64,000 bases of DNA from DATAGF01 sp963813355 (GCA_963813355.1 CAWEYS010000022.1:62001-126000); one strand, 5' to 3'. Counted from the first letter of the stretch, positions 9,063-19,397 are shown. Notes: generated by a model from the letters alone, not told the origin. Numbers and translations: made by a program.

Positions 9063-9716
9063 ATGGAGGTCGCCGAAGCCATCCGCAAGCGCCGCGCGGT
9101 GCGGACGTACACCGACCGGCCGGTCGAGGACGAGGTGCTCGACGGCCTCCTGCGACTGGCGCTGAGGGCGCCGAGCGGGGGCGGCCAGCAGGCCTGGGGC
9201 GTCATCGTGGTGCGCGATCCCGAGCGCCGGCGCGCGATCGCCGACCTGATCATCGCGGGGGGCGCCCGCTACTTCGGGGTCATGCGACCCCAGCGCGACG
9301 CCAGCGACGAGGAGCACGCCGAGTGGGCGCGCGGGTACGCCGAGCAGGTGATGAGCACCTACCGCGTCGCGCCGGTCTGGATCCTGGGGCTGCTGGTGCC
9401 GCGCGGCTACCCGGCCGGGATGGAGGAGGGCGGCCACCTCGACGACCTGATCTCGCTCGCCTTCGCCTTCGAGAACCTGATGCTGGCGGCGCGCGCCGAG
9501 GGCCTCGGGACCGTGCCGACGACGGCGTTCCAGCGCTGGGAGAAGGACCGGCTGCGCGAGATCGTCGGCCTCCCGCCTGAGATCGACCCGGCCATCGTCA
9601 GCCCGCTGGGGTACCCCGAGTCCTGGCCGGAGGGCCTCGCGCCGGCACTCAAGCGCAACTTCAAGACCTGGCGCGAGCTCGTGAACGACGAGACCTGGGG
9701 GAACACGCGGGGCTAG
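9063..9716 (+). CDS. Nitroreductase family protein
   Basis: A 217-residue FMN-dependent nitroreductase-fold protein. The N-terminal FMN-binding signature is IRKRRAVRTYTDRPVEDEVL, followed by RLALRAPSGGGQQAWGVIVV. The second conserved region is AFENLMLAARAEGLGTVPTTA and the C-terminal phosphate-binding element is LGYPESW. A GAGGGGGGAG box precedes the ATG. The substrate cannot be inferred. Confidence 0.9.
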   Translation: MEVAEAIRKRRAVRTYTDRPVEDEVLDGLLRLALRAPSGGGQQAWGVIVVRDPERRRAIADLIIAGGARYFGVMRPQRDASDEEHAEWARGYAEQVMSTYRVAPVWILGLLVPRGYPAGMEEGGHLDDLISLAFAFENLMLAARAEGLGTVPTTAFQRWEKDRLREIVGLPPEIDPAIVSPLGYPESWPEGLAPALKRNFKTWRELVNDETWGNTRG

Positions 9717-9864
9717 GACGAGGGGTTGCCGGCAGGGCAGGAGGCTTCGCGCCCCCGGCGAACCCGCGATAGCGTTGCCCCGACCTCCCCCGACGCCACG
9801 CGCCGAGGACGATCGACTGAGTGACAGCGGCTCTCACCTCCGGGCGGACCGGGACGGCTCCGGC

Positions 9865-11682
9865 GTGAGCCCCTCCCGGACGGCGGGCGCTCCCCGTCTG
9901 CCGTACATGCCCGGGGTCGACGGGCTACGGGCGGTCGCGGTGGCGGCGGTCGTCACCTACCACATCGGGGCGAGCTGGCTGCCCGGCGGCTTCCTGGGCG
10001 TCAACGTCTTCCTGGTGATCAGCGGCTACCTGATCACCTCGCTGCTGCTCGCCGAGCGGCGTGCCACCGGCACGATCGACCTGGTGCGGTTCTGGATCCG
10101 CCGCGCCCGCCGCCTGCTCCCGGCCCTCTTCGTGATGATGGCCGTGGTCCTGGCCTACATGGTCATCTTCCACCACGGCGAGGTGGCGCGGCTGCGCGGG
10201 GCCACCCTGGCGTCGCTCGGGTACGTCGCCAACTGGTACTTCGTCTTCGCCGACCAGCCCTACTTCGACCAGTTCGGCCGCCCGTCGGTCTTCCTGCACC
10301 TGTGGTCGCTCGCGGTGGAGGAGCAGTTCTACCTGCTCTGGCCGCCGATCATGGCGGCGGGGATCGCCTGGTTCGGCGGACGGCGCCTGCTGGTCGGGGT
10401 CCTGGCGGGCATCGCCGGCTCGACGATCCTGGCCTGGGTGCTCTGGGAGCCCTTCGCCGACCCGTCGCGGATCTACTACGGCACCGACACGCGGGCCGTG
10501 TGCCTCCTCGCCGGCGTCGCGCTCGCCTTCCTCTGGCCGGCCAGCCGGCTGCGCCCGCTGACCGAGCGGCGGCCGCGCATCGTCCTCGAGGCGACGGGGG
10601 CCGCCGCCGTGATCGTTCTCGCGCTCGCCCTCACCCGCCTCGGCGAGCTCGACGAGTCGCTCTACAAGGGCGGCTTCCTCTGGGTCGCGCTCGCCACGGC
10701 CGTCGTGGTGGCGGTCGCCGCCCACCCGTCCTCCTTCCTTGGCAAGGCCCTCGGGGTCGCGCCGATGGTCTGGATCGGGCTGCGCAGCTACGGCATCTAC
10801 CTCTGGCACTGGCCGATCATCATGCTCACGCGCCCCGACGAGGACATCCCGCTCGACGGGGCGGCGCTGGCGACGCTGCAGATCGGCCTCACGGTCGGCA
10901 TCGCGGCCCTGTCGTACACGTACGTCGAGACGCCCATCCGCCGCGGCGGCCTGCGCGCCCTGCGCGACGGCCTGCGCCGCGACACGGCGGGCTTCCCGCG
11001 CCGGGCGCGGGTCGCGGCGGCCTCGACCTGCGCCGTCGCCCTCGTCGCGGTGGGCATCGCGGTGGCGCTGCTGCCGCGCGAGAACCCGGTCATCCCGGGG
11101 CTCCCCGCGACGGCGAACGGCTCAGCCCAGCAGCAGACGGCGCTCGGCCCCCGGGCGGGCCAGGCCCCCGGCCGGACGACCCCGGCCGCCAAGCCGATCC
11201 AGGACTACGAGCCGGTGCTGGCCGTGGGCGACTCGGTGATGCTGGGGGCCTCGGGCACGCTGCTGCCGGCCCTCGGGCGGGGGGCGGTCGTGGACGCGGC
11301 GGTCTCGCGCCAGTTCTCGAAGGGGGCCGAGGAGGTGATGGCCGGCGTCAAGTCCGTGAAGCCGCGGACCGTCGTGATCCACCTCGGCAACAACGGCTAC
11401 ATCCAGTTCGAGGACCTGGCGGGCCTCCTCGATCGCCTCGCGCGCGTCCCCCGGGTGGTGCTCGTCAACACGCGCGTGCCGCTGCAGTGGGAGACGTCGG
11501 TCAACGAGGCGCTCGACTACGCCGACCGCCACTGGAAGAACGTGGTCCTGGTGGACTGGCACGGCATCACCGAGCGCAATCCCGAGGTGCTGGTCGACGG
11601 CGCCCACATGAAGCGCGAGGGCGCGCGGCTCTACGCGCGCGCCATCGCCAAGGCCGTACGGGCGCCGGCCGGGGCGACCTAG
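9865..11682 (+). CDS. Acyltransferase-3 (OafA-like) with C-terminal SGNH domain
   Basis: About 605 residues. Residues 15-385 form an acyltransferase-3 membrane domain (LPYMPGVDGLRAVAVAAVV, the catalytic-type histidine in VVTYHIG, and FLHLWSLAVEEQFYLLWP). The C-terminal extracellular SGNH-hydrolase-like domain has block I AVGDSVMLGAS, HLGNNGYI and a final VDGAHMKREGARLYA with the Asp-x-x-His pair. Such two-domain enzymes O-acetylate cell-wall or surface polysaccharides. Start: the frame is open from 9775 (TTG), but I prefer the GTG at 9865. Confidence 0.88.
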   Translation: MSPSRTAGAPRLPYMPGVDGLRAVAVAAVVTYHIGASWLPGGFLGVNVFLVISGYLITSLLLAERRATGTIDLVRFWIRRARRLLPALFVMMAVVLAYMVIFHHGEVARLRGATLASLGYVANWYFVFADQPYFDQFGRPSVFLHLWSLAVEEQFYLLWPPIMAAGIAWFGGRRLLVGVLAGIAGSTILAWVLWEPFADPSRIYYGTDTRAVCLLAGVALAFLWPASRLRPLTERRPRIVLEATGAAAVIVLALALTRLGELDESLYKGGFLWVALATAVVVAVAAHPSSFLGKALGVAPMVWIGLRSYGIYLWHWPIIMLTRPDEDIPLDGAALATLQIGLTVGIAALSYTYVETPIRRGGLRALRDGLRRDTAGFPRRARVAAASTCAVALVAVGIAVALLPRENPVIPGLPATANGSAQQQTALGPRAGQAPGRTTPAAKPIQDYEPVLAVGDSVMLGASGTLLPALGRGAVVDAAVSRQFSKGAEEVMAGVKSVKPRTVVIHLGNNGYIQFEDLAGLLDRLARVPRVVLVNTRVPLQWETSVNEALDYADRHWKNVVLVDWHGITERNPEVLVDGAHMKREGARLYARAIAKAVRAPAGAT

Positions 11683-11698
11683 GAAGGTCGCCCCGGCC
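11667..11698 (+). terminator. Hairpin terminator overlapping the acyltransferase stop
   Basis: GGCCGGGGCGACCT, a 4-base loop, then its exact complement. The 14-bp stem contains the TAG stop of the acyltransferase gene. There is no U-run. Confidence 0.6.
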
Positions 11699-11707
11699 CG
11701 GCGTGGG

Positions 11708-11827
11708 TCAGGACGTGGTCGCGCAGACCGCGTAGGCCTGGAACTCGATCGACCCCGTGGTCGCGCCGGCGATCGCCGAGGTTCGCACGACGGCGTTGGG
11801 CACCTGGGCCGCGGCCTGCAGGTTCTG
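11708..11827 (-). pseudogene. C-terminal fragment of a secreted-protein-like gene
   Basis: A 39-residue open frame without a start codon reads QNLQAAAQVPNAVVRTS... and ends in AYAVCATTS, with clear coding composition. It is preceded directly by an in-frame TGA. It looks like the tail of a larger secreted protein whose front part has been lost. An ATG behind GGAGCGG (11835) opens a different, unlikely frame. Confidence 0.4.
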
Positions 11828-11942
11828 TCATCTGCTCCGCTCCTGGGTCGGTTTCGCAAGCGAGCGACCCTATCCGCCGCCCCGGCCGCCTGATTAGGAT
11901 GGCCGCGGCCGTCCCGGGCCACCCTGCGGACAGGAGACGCAC

Positions 11943-12092
11943 ATGAGCACAGGCGTCGTGGCGACGCGGCCGTGGGCCGGCGTCCAGCGCTGGGACGGCC
12001 TCTGGACGATCATCTTCGCGCTGGTGATCCTGTGGATCGCCTTCGGGAGCGAGCGCAGCGAGGCCTTCGTCGACCGCGCCAGGGGCGGCTGA
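11943..12092 (+). CDS. Small membrane protein (49 aa)
   Basis: A 49-residue frame behind an AGGAGA box. It has a tryptophan-rich amphipathic start (RPWAGVQRWDGLW) and one transmembrane segment (TIIFALVILWIAFG), then a charged tail. The stop is 2 bp before the ATG of the DksA-like gene, so the two form a transcription unit. No family recognised. Confidence 0.6.
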   Translation: MSTGVVATRPWAGVQRWDGLWTIIFALVILWIAFGSERSEAFVDRARGG

Positions 12093-12094
12093 GC

Positions 12095-12448
12095 ATGGAC
12101 CCCGCCCGGGCGGCGGAGCTGCTGGCCGCCGAGCGCGCCCGCGTCGAGGACCAGCTGCGGCGGCTCGACGCCGAGTTCCAGCCCGACGCGCCCGAGGGCC
12201 TCTCGGACGACACCGACTACGGCGACCGCGCCGCCGACCTGACGAACCTCGAGCGCGATCTCGGCCGCATCGAGGAGCTGCGCGAGGAGCTGGCGGCGGT
12301 GGAGCGGGCCGAGAAGCGCCTCGCCGACGGCAGCTACGGCATCAGCATCGTCAGCGGCGAGCCCATCTCCGACCGGCGCCTGGAGCGGCTCCCGGCCGCC
12401 GAGCGCACCGCCGAGGAGCAGCGCAAGTTCGAGCGGGGCCAGTTGTAG
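12095..12448 (+). CDS. DksA/TraR-like protein lacking zinc-finger cysteines
   Basis: A 117-residue protein with the coiled-coil N-terminus and the DTDYGDRAADLTNLERD region typical of actinobacterial TraR/DksA proteins. It ends in a degenerate zinc-finger block (YGISIVSGEPISDRRLERLP). In canonical members that block contains four cysteines (YGxCxxCGxxI...). Here none is present, so the finger cannot bind zinc in the usual way. Canonical relatives bind RNA polymerase through the secondary channel. The effect of the missing finger is unknown. Confidence 0.82.
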   Translation: MDPARAAELLAAERARVEDQLRRLDAEFQPDAPEGLSDDTDYGDRAADLTNLERDLGRIEELREELAAVERAEKRLADGSYGISIVSGEPISDRRLERLPAAERTAEEQRKFERGQL

Positions 12449-12472
12449 CCGGCCCCGCCGGGACGGCGGCCC

Positions 12473-14728
12473 TCAGGCCGTCTTGGTGATCAGCTTCTCC
12501 CGCTCGTCCGCCTCCTTGACCAGCGCGGCGACGGCGTCCGAGTTGACCTCGGCGACGATGATCTCCCCGACCTCCTCGTTGGTGCTCTCGAAGATGCCGA
12601 GGCGCTGCATGCTCGCGGCGGCGCGGTGGTTGTCCTCGGTCGGCGTCAGGTAGTGGATCGCCGCCGCCTTGTAGCGGTGGATGAGGAACAGGTGCAGCAG
12701 CGTCATCAGGCGCTTGCGCCGCAGCGACAGGTCGAAGGTGTTCTGGTCGCGGACCGACAGGATCGAGCGCCCGCGCCGGTCCTGGAGGGTGGCGAAGATG
12801 ATGTTCGCCAGCTTCTCGTCGTCCTCGTCGAGCACGCTGAGCTCCAGCAGCTCCGAGCCGGCGGTGTGGGGGCGCAGCGAGACCTTGAGGGTCTTCTCGA
12901 CCTCGTGGTGCTCGGCCCAGTCGGCGAGCCAGCCGGCCAGGACCTTCGGCGGCACCTCGGTCTGCACCAGGTGCTGGCTCTGGGTCGAGCCCTCGCCCAT
13001 TGCCTTGGTCATCGCGGTCTGGCCGGAGGCCGAGGCCAGCGCGGCGTCGGCCCGCGGGCCGCCGACGAGCGTCTGCGGTGTCCGGTACGGCGACTCGAGC
13101 AGGCGGAACTTCCGCTGCAGGCGCGCCAGGGCGAGCATCCCGTCCTCGCGCAGGGCGGTCGTGAACTCCTCGGCCGCGAGGCCGTCGATCTGGTGGCCGC
13201 CGTAGGTGATGAAGTTGAAGACGAAGCCCATCTTCCCGAGCTCCTCGGGGAAGGCGCGCATCTCCTCGTCGGTCATCCCGGTCGTGTCCCAGCTGAAGGA
13301 CGGGGACAGGTTGTAGGCCAGCATCTGGTCCGGGTAGACGGCGTGGATCGCCTCGGCGAACTCGCGCGCGTCCTCGAGGTCGGCCGTCTTGGTCTCCATC
13401 CAGAGCAGGTCGGCGTACGGCGCCACCGCCAGCGACTTGGCGATGGCGTAGGGAATGCCGCCCTGGATCTGCTGGTAGCCCTCGGGGCTGCGCGGCCAGT
13501 CGGGCTCCCAGGTGACGTTGACGCCCATCTCCTTCGCCTTGGCGCGGGCCGTGTACCACGACGCCGTGTCGGCGAAGTCGAGCCACTCCTCCAGGGTCAT
13601 CGGCAGGTCGGCGCCCTCGTCGGCGCGGAATGCCATCTCCTCGGCCACGGCCTGGCCCAGCGTCTTGAGGCGGGCCTCCGACTGCCACGCGTCGAGGAAG
13701 CGGTCGGAGACGGCGTCGAGGGTGGCCTCGGCCGTGGGGCCGCCGGCGGCGAGGTGCTCGCGCGCGGCCTCGTCGATGGCCTCGGCGACGCCGCTGCGCT
13801 CGAGCCAGGCGTCGGCGGAGGCGTACTCCTCCTCGGACAGGGCGTAGAGCAGGTGGCCGTTGACCTCGGTCACGCCGGCCCGGTGGAGGCTGCGCATGGC
13901 CGCCAGGAAGCCGGCCTTGTAGGTGGGAACGGTGCGGTTCGTGACGCCGAGGACGAAGGGCTGGTCGCGCTCGTCGCCGGCGCCGTCGAGCAGGTTGGCC
14001 GCCTCGGCGTCGGTGCGGGCCACGATGATGCCCGGCACGCCCATGATGTCGAGCTGCAGGCGGGCGGCGTTGAGGCGCTTGATCTGCTCGTCGGCGGGCA
14101 CGAGCACCTTGCCGCCCTGGTGGCCGCACTTCTTCGCGCCGGGCTTCTGGTCCTCGATGTGGTAGCCCGGGACACCCGACTCCACGAAGCGGCGGATCAG
14201 GTTGCGGACGTGGGCGTCGCCCCCGTGGCCGGTGTCGGCGTCGGCGATGATGAAGGGGGTGAAGTCGACCTCGGGCGTCTCGTCGCGCTGCTCCTGCGTC
14301 ATGTGCGACCGCGCGTAGCGTTGATTGCGGTCGGCGGTGAGGAGCGCCCGCACGAGGCCGGCGGCCTCGTCCGGGACCTGGCTGAGGGGGTAGCTCGCGA
14401 GGTCGGGGCCCGGGTCCTCGTCGCGGGAGCCCTTGGCGGAGGTGGCCCAGCCGCCGAGGTAGATGCCCTCGATGCCGTTGCGCTTCATGGCGACGGCCTG
14501 GCCGGGCGAGTACGGGCCGAAGGTGGTGATCGACTTCTTCTCCTGGAAGAGCTCGCGCAGCCGCGCGTGGAAGCGCTCGGCCGCGACCCGCGCCACGGTG
14601 TAGTCGAAGGGCACCGTCCCGCGCTGCTCCACCACCTGCCGCGCGGTGAAGAGCCGCTGGATCCCGGTGAAGCGGTCGCCGGCCATCCAGCCGGCGGCCT
14701 GGTCGACCTCGTCCTCGAAAACGCCCAT
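12473..14728 (-). CDS. aceA: Isocitrate lyase (long form)
   Basis: A glyoxylate-shunt enzyme that splits isocitrate into glyoxylate and succinate. The 751 residues exceed the short E. coli-type enzyme and match the long class found in mycobacteria (AceA2-like). The catalytic loop is KKCGHQGGKVLVP (near residue 200), preceded by ADADTGHGGDAHVRNLIRRF and followed by ARTDAEAANLL and LAYNLSPSFSWD. The ATG at 14728 follows a purine-rich stretch; an upstream in-frame ATG at 14782 seems too early. It is transcribed alone. Confidence 0.95.
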   Translation of the reverse strand: MGVFEDEVDQAAGWMAGDRFTGIQRLFTARQVVEQRGTVPFDYTVARVAAERFHARLRELFQEKKSITTFGPYSPGQAVAMKRNGIEGIYLGGWATSAKGSRDEDPGPDLASYPLSQVPDEAAGLVRALLTADRNQRYARSHMTQEQRDETPEVDFTPFIIADADTGHGGDAHVRNLIRRFVESGVPGYHIEDQKPGAKKCGHQGGKVLVPADEQIKRLNAARLQLDIMGVPGIIVARTDAEAANLLDGAGDERDQPFVLGVTNRTVPTYKAGFLAAMRSLHRAGVTEVNGHLLYALSEEEYASADAWLERSGVAEAIDEAAREHLAAGGPTAEATLDAVSDRFLDAWQSEARLKTLGQAVAEEMAFRADEGADLPMTLEEWLDFADTASWYTARAKAKEMGVNVTWEPDWPRSPEGYQQIQGGIPYAIAKSLAVAPYADLLWMETKTADLEDAREFAEAIHAVYPDQMLAYNLSPSFSWDTTGMTDEEMRAFPEELGKMGFVFNFITYGGHQIDGLAAEEFTTALREDGMLALARLQRKFRLLESPYRTPQTLVGGPRADAALASASGQTAMTKAMGEGSTQSQHLVQTEVPPKVLAGWLADWAEHHEVEKTLKVSLRPHTAGSELLELSVLDEDDEKLANIIFATLQDRRGRSILSVRDQNTFDLSLRRKRLMTLLHLFLIHRYKAAAIHYLTPTEDNHRAAASMQRLGIFESTNEEVGEIIVAEVNSDAVAALVKEADEREKLITKTA

Positions 14729-14901
14729 CGTCCCTGCCCCCTTACGCCGTGGTGAGGGGGTCATTGTATTCACGACGGGCACCCTCGCGATCCCCCCCGA
14801 ACGTCCTGCGGCGAGCGGATTCTCGGCGCCCCGCCGCTCGCGACATCCGGCACGATCGCGCCCGCCGGCCGGGCCCGCGAGGGAGGCGTCCCGCCCGCCC
14901 G

Positions 14902-16190
14902 CTATGGCAGGGGCGCGCGGCGGTCGTGGCGGATGTCGCGAGGCGAGGGCCCGAACCCCTGGCGGTCGGGGACGAGCGCCTCGGCGCGGGCGAGCGGACC
15001 ACGGATATTCGTGGGCGACGGCCTCGTCGAGCTCGGCGAGGCGCGCCTCGACCGGCGGGCCGGCGGGCCTCGGGGACCGTCTCCTGGAGGTCGAGCAGGA
15101 TCGAGCGCAGCGCCCGGGCCACCTGCGGCGAGCCGGCCCCGTACCTGATCGTCTCGGCGAGGCCGATGGCCAGGTAGTCCTCCCAGTCGGGCCCGTGGAG
15201 GACCAGGCGCACCCGGCCCCTGGGGCCCCGAGGGCTCCATGGGCCCAGCCGGCGCCCCGCGAGGTCGCCCAGCAGCTCGTGGATGCGCTTGAGCGACTGC
15301 ACCGACGTGGTCGGGTCGTTGACGGCGGGCGAGAGCGCGCGTATCGAGATGTCGGCGAGGATGCGGAACGGCAGGAGGGGATCGAGCTCGAATGAGCGCT
15401 CGGCCCCGACGATCACGGCCCGCCTCACCCGCTCCGGATCGGGCTCGCCGCCGCGCACCGTGAAGAGGACGTTTCCCGCTGTCACGTAGTCGCCGACGCA
15501 GGGCGCGGCGACGAGCAGGCACTCGGCCCGTGCCGCCTCGCGGACGAGCCCGGCCACGTCGACGCTGACGATCACCCCGCCCCGGCCCTCGTGGCGGATG
15601 ACGGTCTCCGGGCCGTCGGCCCCCGGCGTCGCGGGCGCAGGAGCCTCGCCGAAGGGCTCGGGGTGCACGCGGGCGATGGTCTTCCGGCCCTCCACGGCGC
15701 AGAGCTGCGACATCGGCGCCGGCCGCAGGATGCGCGACGTCCGGCCGATCAGCAGGAGGAAGACGACCACGCTGATGAACACCAGGATCCCCGCGCCCGC
15801 GACCGAGAGCTGGGGCACGTAGCTCCCCGTCACCGACTCGAGCACCGACACGGTGTAGGCCAGCGTGCCCACCCAGAGCCCGAGCGAGATCTTGCTCAGC
15901 AGGCTGCGATAGGCGAGCCGCGTGGCCCGCGGTGAGAGCTGCGAGCTCGCGAGCTGGACGACCAGCAGGAGCACCGAGAACGCGAAGCCGGTGAAGGCGA
16001 CGGCGGCGCCCGCGAAGGCGGCGAGCAGCTGGGTCGCCGTCGACGAGGTGAAGTCCAGGGCAGCGATGCTGGGCGTCGCGTCGTCGAGCTCGATGAGGGC
16101 CACCGAGAGCGCCCAGGCCGCGACCCCGCAGACGAGTGGGATGACCCACAGGCTGTCGGCCACCCAATGGCGCACCCGGAACCACGTCAC
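14902..16190 (-). CDS. DUF2254 membrane protein, frameshifted 3' end
   Basis: The N-terminal half has four transmembrane segments (LWVIPLVCGVAAWALSVALI through ILVFISVVVFLLLIGRTSRI). The soluble half contains the DUF2254 signatures VDVAGLVREAARAE, GDYVTAGNVLFTV and ADISIRALSPAVNDPTTSVQ. The family is described as predicted membrane proteins of unknown function. After DLQETVPEARRP the frame changes near 15060 and again near 15005. The correct tail probably reads VEARLAELDEAVAHEYP and ARAEALVPDRQGFG, ending at 14902. Confidence 0.82.
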
Positions 16191-16314
16191 CGCGGCCGAT
16201 CGTACGGGTGCCCCCGGCCGACACACCGGCCGGTTCGTCCGGAAGAGGTGATGCGCCGTCCGATCGCGGGCCGTAGGCTGCCGCGAGACGTCTGCGTTCG
16301 GCGAGGGGGTCGGG

Positions 16315-17591
16315 GTGGAGGGCTCGGGAGGGTTCCGCGGAGGGGTCGCACGGTTCCATCACCGGCTGACCGACGGGCCGCCCACGCGCGGCCGGCGGAT
16401 CCTGGTCTGGGGGCTGGTGGCCCTCGCGATGCTCCTCGTCCTCGTCTGCTCGCTCACCATCTGGGTGCAGCGCCAGGCCCTCGACACCGACAACTGGGTC
16501 GACCTCAGCACCGAGCTCCTGGAGAACGACGATGTGCGCGAGGACCCTTTCCGTCCGGCTCGTCAACGCCCTGTACGACGGGACGGACGTGCAGCAGCAG
16601 CTCTCCGAGCGGCTGCCGCCGCCCCTCAAGCGACTCGCCGCCCCGGCCGCGGGCCTCGTCCGCCAGGCCGCCGTCAACGCCGTCGACACAGCTCCTCCAG
16701 CGCCCCCGGGTCCAGGAGCTCTGGGCCAATGCCAACCGGGTCGCCCACGAGCGCCTCGTCGCGATCCTGAAGAGGAGGACTCGGATCGGCTCATCCAGTC
16801 GTCCAACGGGCAGGTGGTGCTGGACCTCAACCCGCTCGTCGTCCGCCTCAACGACCAGCTGGGCCTGAACGTCATCCTGCCCGAGGGCGCGGGCACCTAC
16901 GTCATCGCCGACTCCGACGAGCTCGCCGCCGCCCAGACGGCCGTCGCGGTCATCGACCCGCTGTCCATCCTCCTCATCATCGCGGTGCTCGTCCTCCTGG
17001 CCGCAGCCGTCTACCTGGCCGCGGGCTTCCGCCGCGAGACGCTGCGGGCGATCGCGTTCTCGCTGATCGTGATCGGTGTCCTCCTGCTGGTCGTGCGCCG
17101 CCTCGTGGGCACCGCGCTGGTCGATGCGCTCACCAGACGACACGACCCGCAGCACGGGCTGGGCGGTCTGGATCCTCGGCACGAACCTCCTGCGCGACGT
17201 CGCCGTCGCGATCCTCGCCTACGGGATCGTCCTGCTGCTGGGCGTCCTGCTGGCCGGCCCGACCCGGTGGGCCACATGGATCCGCGCCAAGCTCGCCCCG
17301 GTCATGCGCGAACGCCCCGTGGATCGTCTACGGAGCGGTCGCCCTGATCTTCCTCCTGGTCCTGCTCTGGAGCCCCACCGACAGCCAGCGCGGCATCTGG
17401 GGCACCCTCGTCCTCGCCGCCCTGGTGGCCCTCGGCATCTGGGCCCTGAGGCGCCAGACCCTGAAGGAGTTCCCGCCCGCCTCCCCGACCTGGCCCGCCG
17501 CGTCAGCCGAGGCCGAGCTCGGCCATGCTTGCGGCGGATCGCCGCCGCGCGCGCCTGCGAGGCCACCCGGGTGCTGGCGCGGCGCTCGTAG
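16315..17591 (+). pseudogene. Conserved actinobacterial membrane protein, about five frameshifts
   Basis: A single ancestral protein can be read by changing frame about five times. It starts with LVWGLVALAMLLVLVCSL and ALDTDNWVDLSTELLEND, continues with ALSVRLVNALYDGTDVQQQL, RPRVQELWANANRVAHERLV and SNGQVVLDLNPLVVRLNDQL, and ends with the membrane segments PLSILLIIAVLVLLAAAVYL, LRAIAFSLIVIGVLLLVV, LRDVAVAILAYGIVLLLGVL and GTLVLAALVALGIWAL. The family is common in actinobacteria but uncharacterised. Conservation of every block despite the shifts favours sequence error over decay. The 3' end is approximate. Confidence 0.65.
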
Positions 17592-18353
17592 GCCGCCCTG
17601 AGGGCCGGATCGCTCGCGGGACGTCCCGGTGAAGAGCTGGCGCATCGGGGGTGTACACATCGATCCTCTCACGAATGGGCCGGCCGTCCTCGTCGAGCGC
17701 GCCCGAGGCGCCGGAACGTGAGCTCGCTCCCGCTGGACCCGGTCGCATTGCCACCACTCGCCGGTCGCCGGATCCCGCCACGAGAGGTAGCCGCCCTCGC
17801 TGGACCTGGCGCGGGCCGTCCAGCGCCCCGGTGAAGCTGTAGCGCACCCCGGCAGCGGCGACCGGGTCGTAGTAGTTCGGGGTGAGAAGTCCGAGACGAG
17901 GTAGCCGTTGACCGTGTACGCGCGAGCCGGACGCCGCCCACCGGGTCGCAGATCTCGACCAGGATCTCGACCAGCCCCTGGCCCTGCATCGGCGAGACCG
18001 CCCGGCACGGTGCGGTTGCCCCAGGGGTCGGTGACCATCTCGATCACCTCGTGGCTCACCGTCAGCGACCAGCGTCGGGCTCACCTCGACGAGCGCGAAG
18101 GGCTGGCCGTCCTGATCGAGGTGCATCCCGATGACCTCGATCCCGGGGAGGTCGTCGCGGACGAGGATGGGCCAGTACCCCGGGGGCACATGCTCGAGGG
18201 ACGCGAACGCGTCGATGGTCGCTTGCACCTCCCAGATCGGGCCCACGTCGCGGCTGAGCTGCCGCTGGACGCGCGGCGGCGATCTCCATGGTCGCCCGCG
18301 GGGACACCTGTCGGCGCCTCGACCACGAGCGCGAGGTGGATCGGGGGCGTCAC
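17503..18353 (-). pseudogene. Unknown protein with SHEVIE motif, frameshifted
   Basis: The GTG start (18353) overlaps the stop of the HopA1-family gene. Readable blocks are TPPIHLALVVEAPTGVP, DVGPIWEVQATIDAFASLEH, WPILVRDDLPGIEVIGMHLD, SHEVIEMVTDPWGNRT, YTVNGYLVSDF, VRYSFTGALDGP and GGYLSWRDPATGEWWQCD, joined across at least four frame changes. SHExxE followed by TDP resembles metal-dependent hydrolase or plant EXORDIUM-like sequences, but this is only a motif. It is the last gene of the kinase/APH/HopA1 run. The 3' end is approximate and overlaps the convergent membrane-protein gene. Confidence 0.55.
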
Positions 18354-19391
18354 GTCCGGCCCTCCCGCTCGAGCGGGTGGGTCGCGGCGGCCGCAGGTCG
18401 CCGGCCGAGCGGACGCCGAGGTACGGGGCGTCGAGCGTGGTGCCCGCCTCGGCGAAGCGCTCGCGGGCGACCTCGAGCCGGTCCTCGGCCGCGCGAGGCC
18501 CCGCTCGGCGGCCGTCACGGCGGCCTCCGCCAGGAGGAGGCAGCGATGCGCGCCGAAGCTCTCCCCGCCGCCGGGATCCTCGGCGAAGGCGAGGCCCGGC
18601 GCGAGGGGGAGCGTCAGCGCGGGGGCGCCGTCGTCCAGGAAGGGCGCGAGCGCCGCGCGCAGCTCGTCCGCGAGCGCGCGAGCGCGCGCGCGCGATCGCG
18701 CCGCTCGACGACGAGCACCGCCGAGTCGCGGCGATCGAAGCCGCTCGGGTCGTCGACGACCTTGGCGACGAAGGCGAGCCCGGCGCGGTTCAGCCGGCGG
18801 GTGGTCTCCCGCACGAAGGGCACGGCGCCCTCCGGGCGGAGGTCGAGGTAGCAGCGGTCGAGCAGCCGAGGGCCCTCGGCCGAGAAGCCGCGGTCGCCGC
18901 GCGCGATGTAGAAGCCGGGCGAGAACGCGGGGAGACCCGCGGGCAGCCGGACCGCGACGAGGTCGCCGATGCGCGAGCGCCCGCCTCGCTCGGCCTCGAT
19001 CTCGTCGTCGGTCACCCAGAGCCGCAGACCGCGCCGCTCGACGACCCGGCGCCCGTCCTCCTCCCCGACGAGGCGCCACCCCGGCTCCAGGCAGCCCGTC
19101 CCGCGTTGGCGGCCGCGAGGTCGTGCGACATCGACGGCGCGCCGCCCGGCGCGCGGCGGCGCCGCGGCCGTCGCCGGGCAGGGGCGCGCCCTGCGTGAAG
19201 AAGGAGTCGTACAGCCTCGCCGCGGATGGCCTCGACGAGCGCCCGCCGCGATCCCCCGCCGGCCGGCCAGGCGGACGACATGCTCGGGGAGGTCCGAGGC
19301 GTCTCCCATCCACGAGAAGCTCGTCGGGCGACCGGACCTCGACGGCCTCGAGCGCGCGGAGGATGGCCGCCGCCGCCCGCGGCGGGGTCAT
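18350..19391 (-). pseudogene. HopA1-family protein (RiPP lyase-like), frameshifted
   Basis: Reading across frame changes gives a HopA1-family (PF17914-type) protein: RAAAAILRALEAVEVRSPDE, VRLYDSFFTQGAP, GCLEPGWRLVGEEDG, RIGDLVAVRLPAGLPAFSPG with FYIARGDRG, and PEGAVPFVRETTRRLNRAGL. HopA1-like proteins act beside APH-like kinases as the phospho-Ser/Thr lyase in class V lanthipeptide (LxmY) and thioamitide (TvaD) pathways. Here it starts 7 bp after the APH-like gene and its stop overlaps the following GTG. At least four frame changes occur. Family assignment is good; activity is inferred. Confidence 0.72.
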
Positions 19392-19397
19392 CGTGGC

